Shown: piece by piece, positions 14,139 to 14,860 of the stretch
Layout of the letters: the number at the start of each line of letters is the position of its first letter
Numbering within the stretch: position 1 is the stretch's first letter
Source: Clostridiales bacterium
GTDB taxonomy: Bacteria > Bacillota > Clostridia > Lachnospirales > Lachnospiraceae
NCBI GenBank assembly: GCA_003343625.1
Contig: QAKV01000034.1
Coordinates: 1-14,860, forward strand
Direction of reading: 5' to 3'
Length of the DNA stretch: 14,860 nucleotides
Program-made: the position numbers and the translations under genes
The notes under the pieces: generated by a model
Told to the model about the DNA's origin: nothing
What the model saw: only the letters and a program-made list of their open reading frames with translations
The model's database searches: none

Positions 14139-14244
14139 CCATTCCCGTCATACGGAACATCACTAATTCGGCTTGATTTCTTTGCCAGTGCAGTAAAGGC
14201 GTTCTTCTATACTGAATTATATCGCGTGTTGTGGAATTAAGTCA

Positions 14245-14275
14245 ACAATGCGCGCTTAATTTATTCGCGCACTGT
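14245..14275. promoter_or_regulatory. Candidate operator and promoter region of the XRE gene
   Basis: ACAATGCGCG (14245-14254) and CGCGCACTGT (14266-14275) form an inverted repeat matching at 9 of 10 positions with an 11-base spacer, centred about 45 bases before the XRE start. A possible -10 box TATACT (14279-14284) adjoins it; the -35 region is weak. This suits autorepression by the XRE protein. Confidence 0.5.
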
Positions 14276-14307
14276 GGATATACTTAAACAGTATAGGGGG
14301 TGCTGCG

Positions 14308-14652
14308 ATGCAGGAAAAAGAATTATGTCTCCAAGAAATAGGGCAAAGGATAATAGATCGAAGGAAACAACTTGGCCTAACTCAGGAAGCTCTTGCTGAA
14401 AAAGGGGAGATGACAACCCAATTTGTTTCTTATGCTGAATCAGGAAAGAGAGCTATGCGGCCTGAAAATCTACTTAAAATTTCATCAGCCTTGGGCGTAA
14501 GCGCAGATTACTTGCTCACCGGGGATGTTATAGATAAAGACCTGCTACTATTGTCTGATAAGCTTCGCAAGCTAACTCCAACTCAAATTAGAATTATCGA
14601 AACTATCATAGACGAAACGATAGAATTATTTGAGCCCCGCGACAAACAATAA
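14308..14652 (+). CDS. XRE-family transcriptional repressor
   Basis: The product is 114 aa. A clear N-terminal HTH_3 domain spans about residues 8-66 (IGQRIIDRRKQLGLTQEALA, then TTQFVSYAESGKRAM and LLKISSALGVSADYLLTG), the Cro/CI-type fold with the common DYLLTG ending. The C-terminal helical tail (KLRKLTPTQIRIIETIIDET) probably dimerises. ATAGGGGGTG precedes the ATG by 5 bases. It is transcribed away from the invertible segment and separated from it by the orphan terminator. It may control itself through the upstream palindrome, and possibly the recombinase or a neighbouring element to the right; neither is shown. Confidence 0.9.
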   Translation: MQEKELCLQEIGQRIIDRRKQLGLTQEALAEKGEMTTQFVSYAESGKRAMRPENLLKISSALGVSADYLLTGDVIDKDLLLLSDKLRKLTPTQIRIIETIIDETIELFEPRDKQ

Positions 14653-14655
14653 AAA

Positions 14656-14699
14656 AAGAGCCTCCGCCGACACCCGCAAGGGCATCGACCGAGGCTCTT
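14656..14699. terminator. Bidirectional terminator after the XRE gene
   Basis: AAGAGCCTC (14656-14664) and GAGGCTCTT (14691-14699) pair, with partial inner pairing (CCGA/TCGACCG). On the minus strand a run of seven T follows, so it best terminates leftward transcription arriving from beyond the window. On the plus strand the T run is only CGCTTTT. It starts 4 bases after the XRE stop. Confidence 0.75.
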
Positions 14700-14860
14700 C
14701 GCTTTTGATAGAAAATCGACCTTTATTCTGACATTTTGGGCATTACGGACTTCGACAGGAAAACATACGGGGCAATGCGTCACCTCTGCTCAGAGGGCAG
14801 GAAATCAGTGATTTTCAACCTTTAATCCGACAGATTTTGGCTTTGTCCTGAGCGCTTGGA
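14700..14860. repeat. Right edge with an imperfect direct repeat, no assignable gene
   Basis: 14717-14741 (CGACCTTTATTCTGACA, then TTTTGGGC) recurs imperfectly at 14816-14841 (CAACCTTTAATCCGACA, then GATTTTGGC), 99 bases apart, with about 20 of 23 aligned bases identical. A short palindrome CCTCTG/CAGAGG lies between. A minus-strand frame is open from the right edge to a stop at 14805-14807 and could be the end of a gene entering the window, which would suit the leftward terminator. It is too short to name. Confidence 0.4.

Noticed and set aside
1..14860. CRISPR arrays, tRNA, rRNA or insertion sequences.
   Set aside because: No regularly spaced repeats, no cloverleaf or rRNA-like stretch, and no transposase gene were seen on either strand.

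Overview
The window looks like chromosomal or integrated accessory DNA from a low-GC Firmicute, probably a gut-type Clostridia (Lachnospiraceae/Oscillospiraceae-like). This rests on the AT-rich composition, strong GGAGG-type ribosome binding sites, tight overlapping genes, and the style of the integrase and XRE genes. The species cannot be read from the sequence.

Layout. Fourteen co-directional minus-strand genes run from about 12608 down to 161 and look like one long transcription unit. In order of transcription they are: a small HTH regulator; a WXG100-like protein; a long coiled-coil protein; two more WXG100-like proteins; a membrane protein with a B-box/treble-clef-like Cys/His cluster; a 61-aa protein; an E2-like (ubiquitin-conjugating-fold) protein; a JAMM/MPN metalloprotease; a ThiF/E1-like adenylyltransferase; a 1461-aa FtsK/SpoIIIE-type ATPase; a putative secreted effector (WXG-like N-terminus plus papain-like C-terminus); a 71-aa protein; and a membrane M48 metalloprotease. 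A 27-bp perfect hairpin closes the unit at 80-136. The unit therefore joins a type VII secretion (WXG100/FtsK) module to a ubiquitin-like conjugation module (E1, E2, JAMM, possible zinc-binding partner), with no recognisable ubiquitin-like modifier and none of the usual T7SSb membrane proteins.

Control region. Upstream of the operon, 12632-14095 is a 1.46-kb segment bounded by perfect 26-bp inverted repeats. Each repeat has the anatomy of a tyrosine-recombinase core site: 8-bp imperfect inverted arms around a 7-bp spacer. Inside lie a tyrosine recombinase gene with its own terminator and, at the left inner edge, a near-consensus promoter (TTGACA-17-TAAAAT) firing outward across the left repeat into the operon. 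Just outside the right repeat is a strong intrinsic terminator that has no gene of its own in the present orientation. This reads as a self-contained invertible promoter switch: ON as sequenced; inverted, the promoter would fire into the terminator. Phase-variable expression of this combined secretion and conjugation operon is the main discovery candidate.

Right end. A separate XRE repressor-like gene (14308-14652) has a palindromic candidate operator upstream and a bidirectional terminator downstream. The last 160 bases hold imperfect repeats but no gene I can assign.
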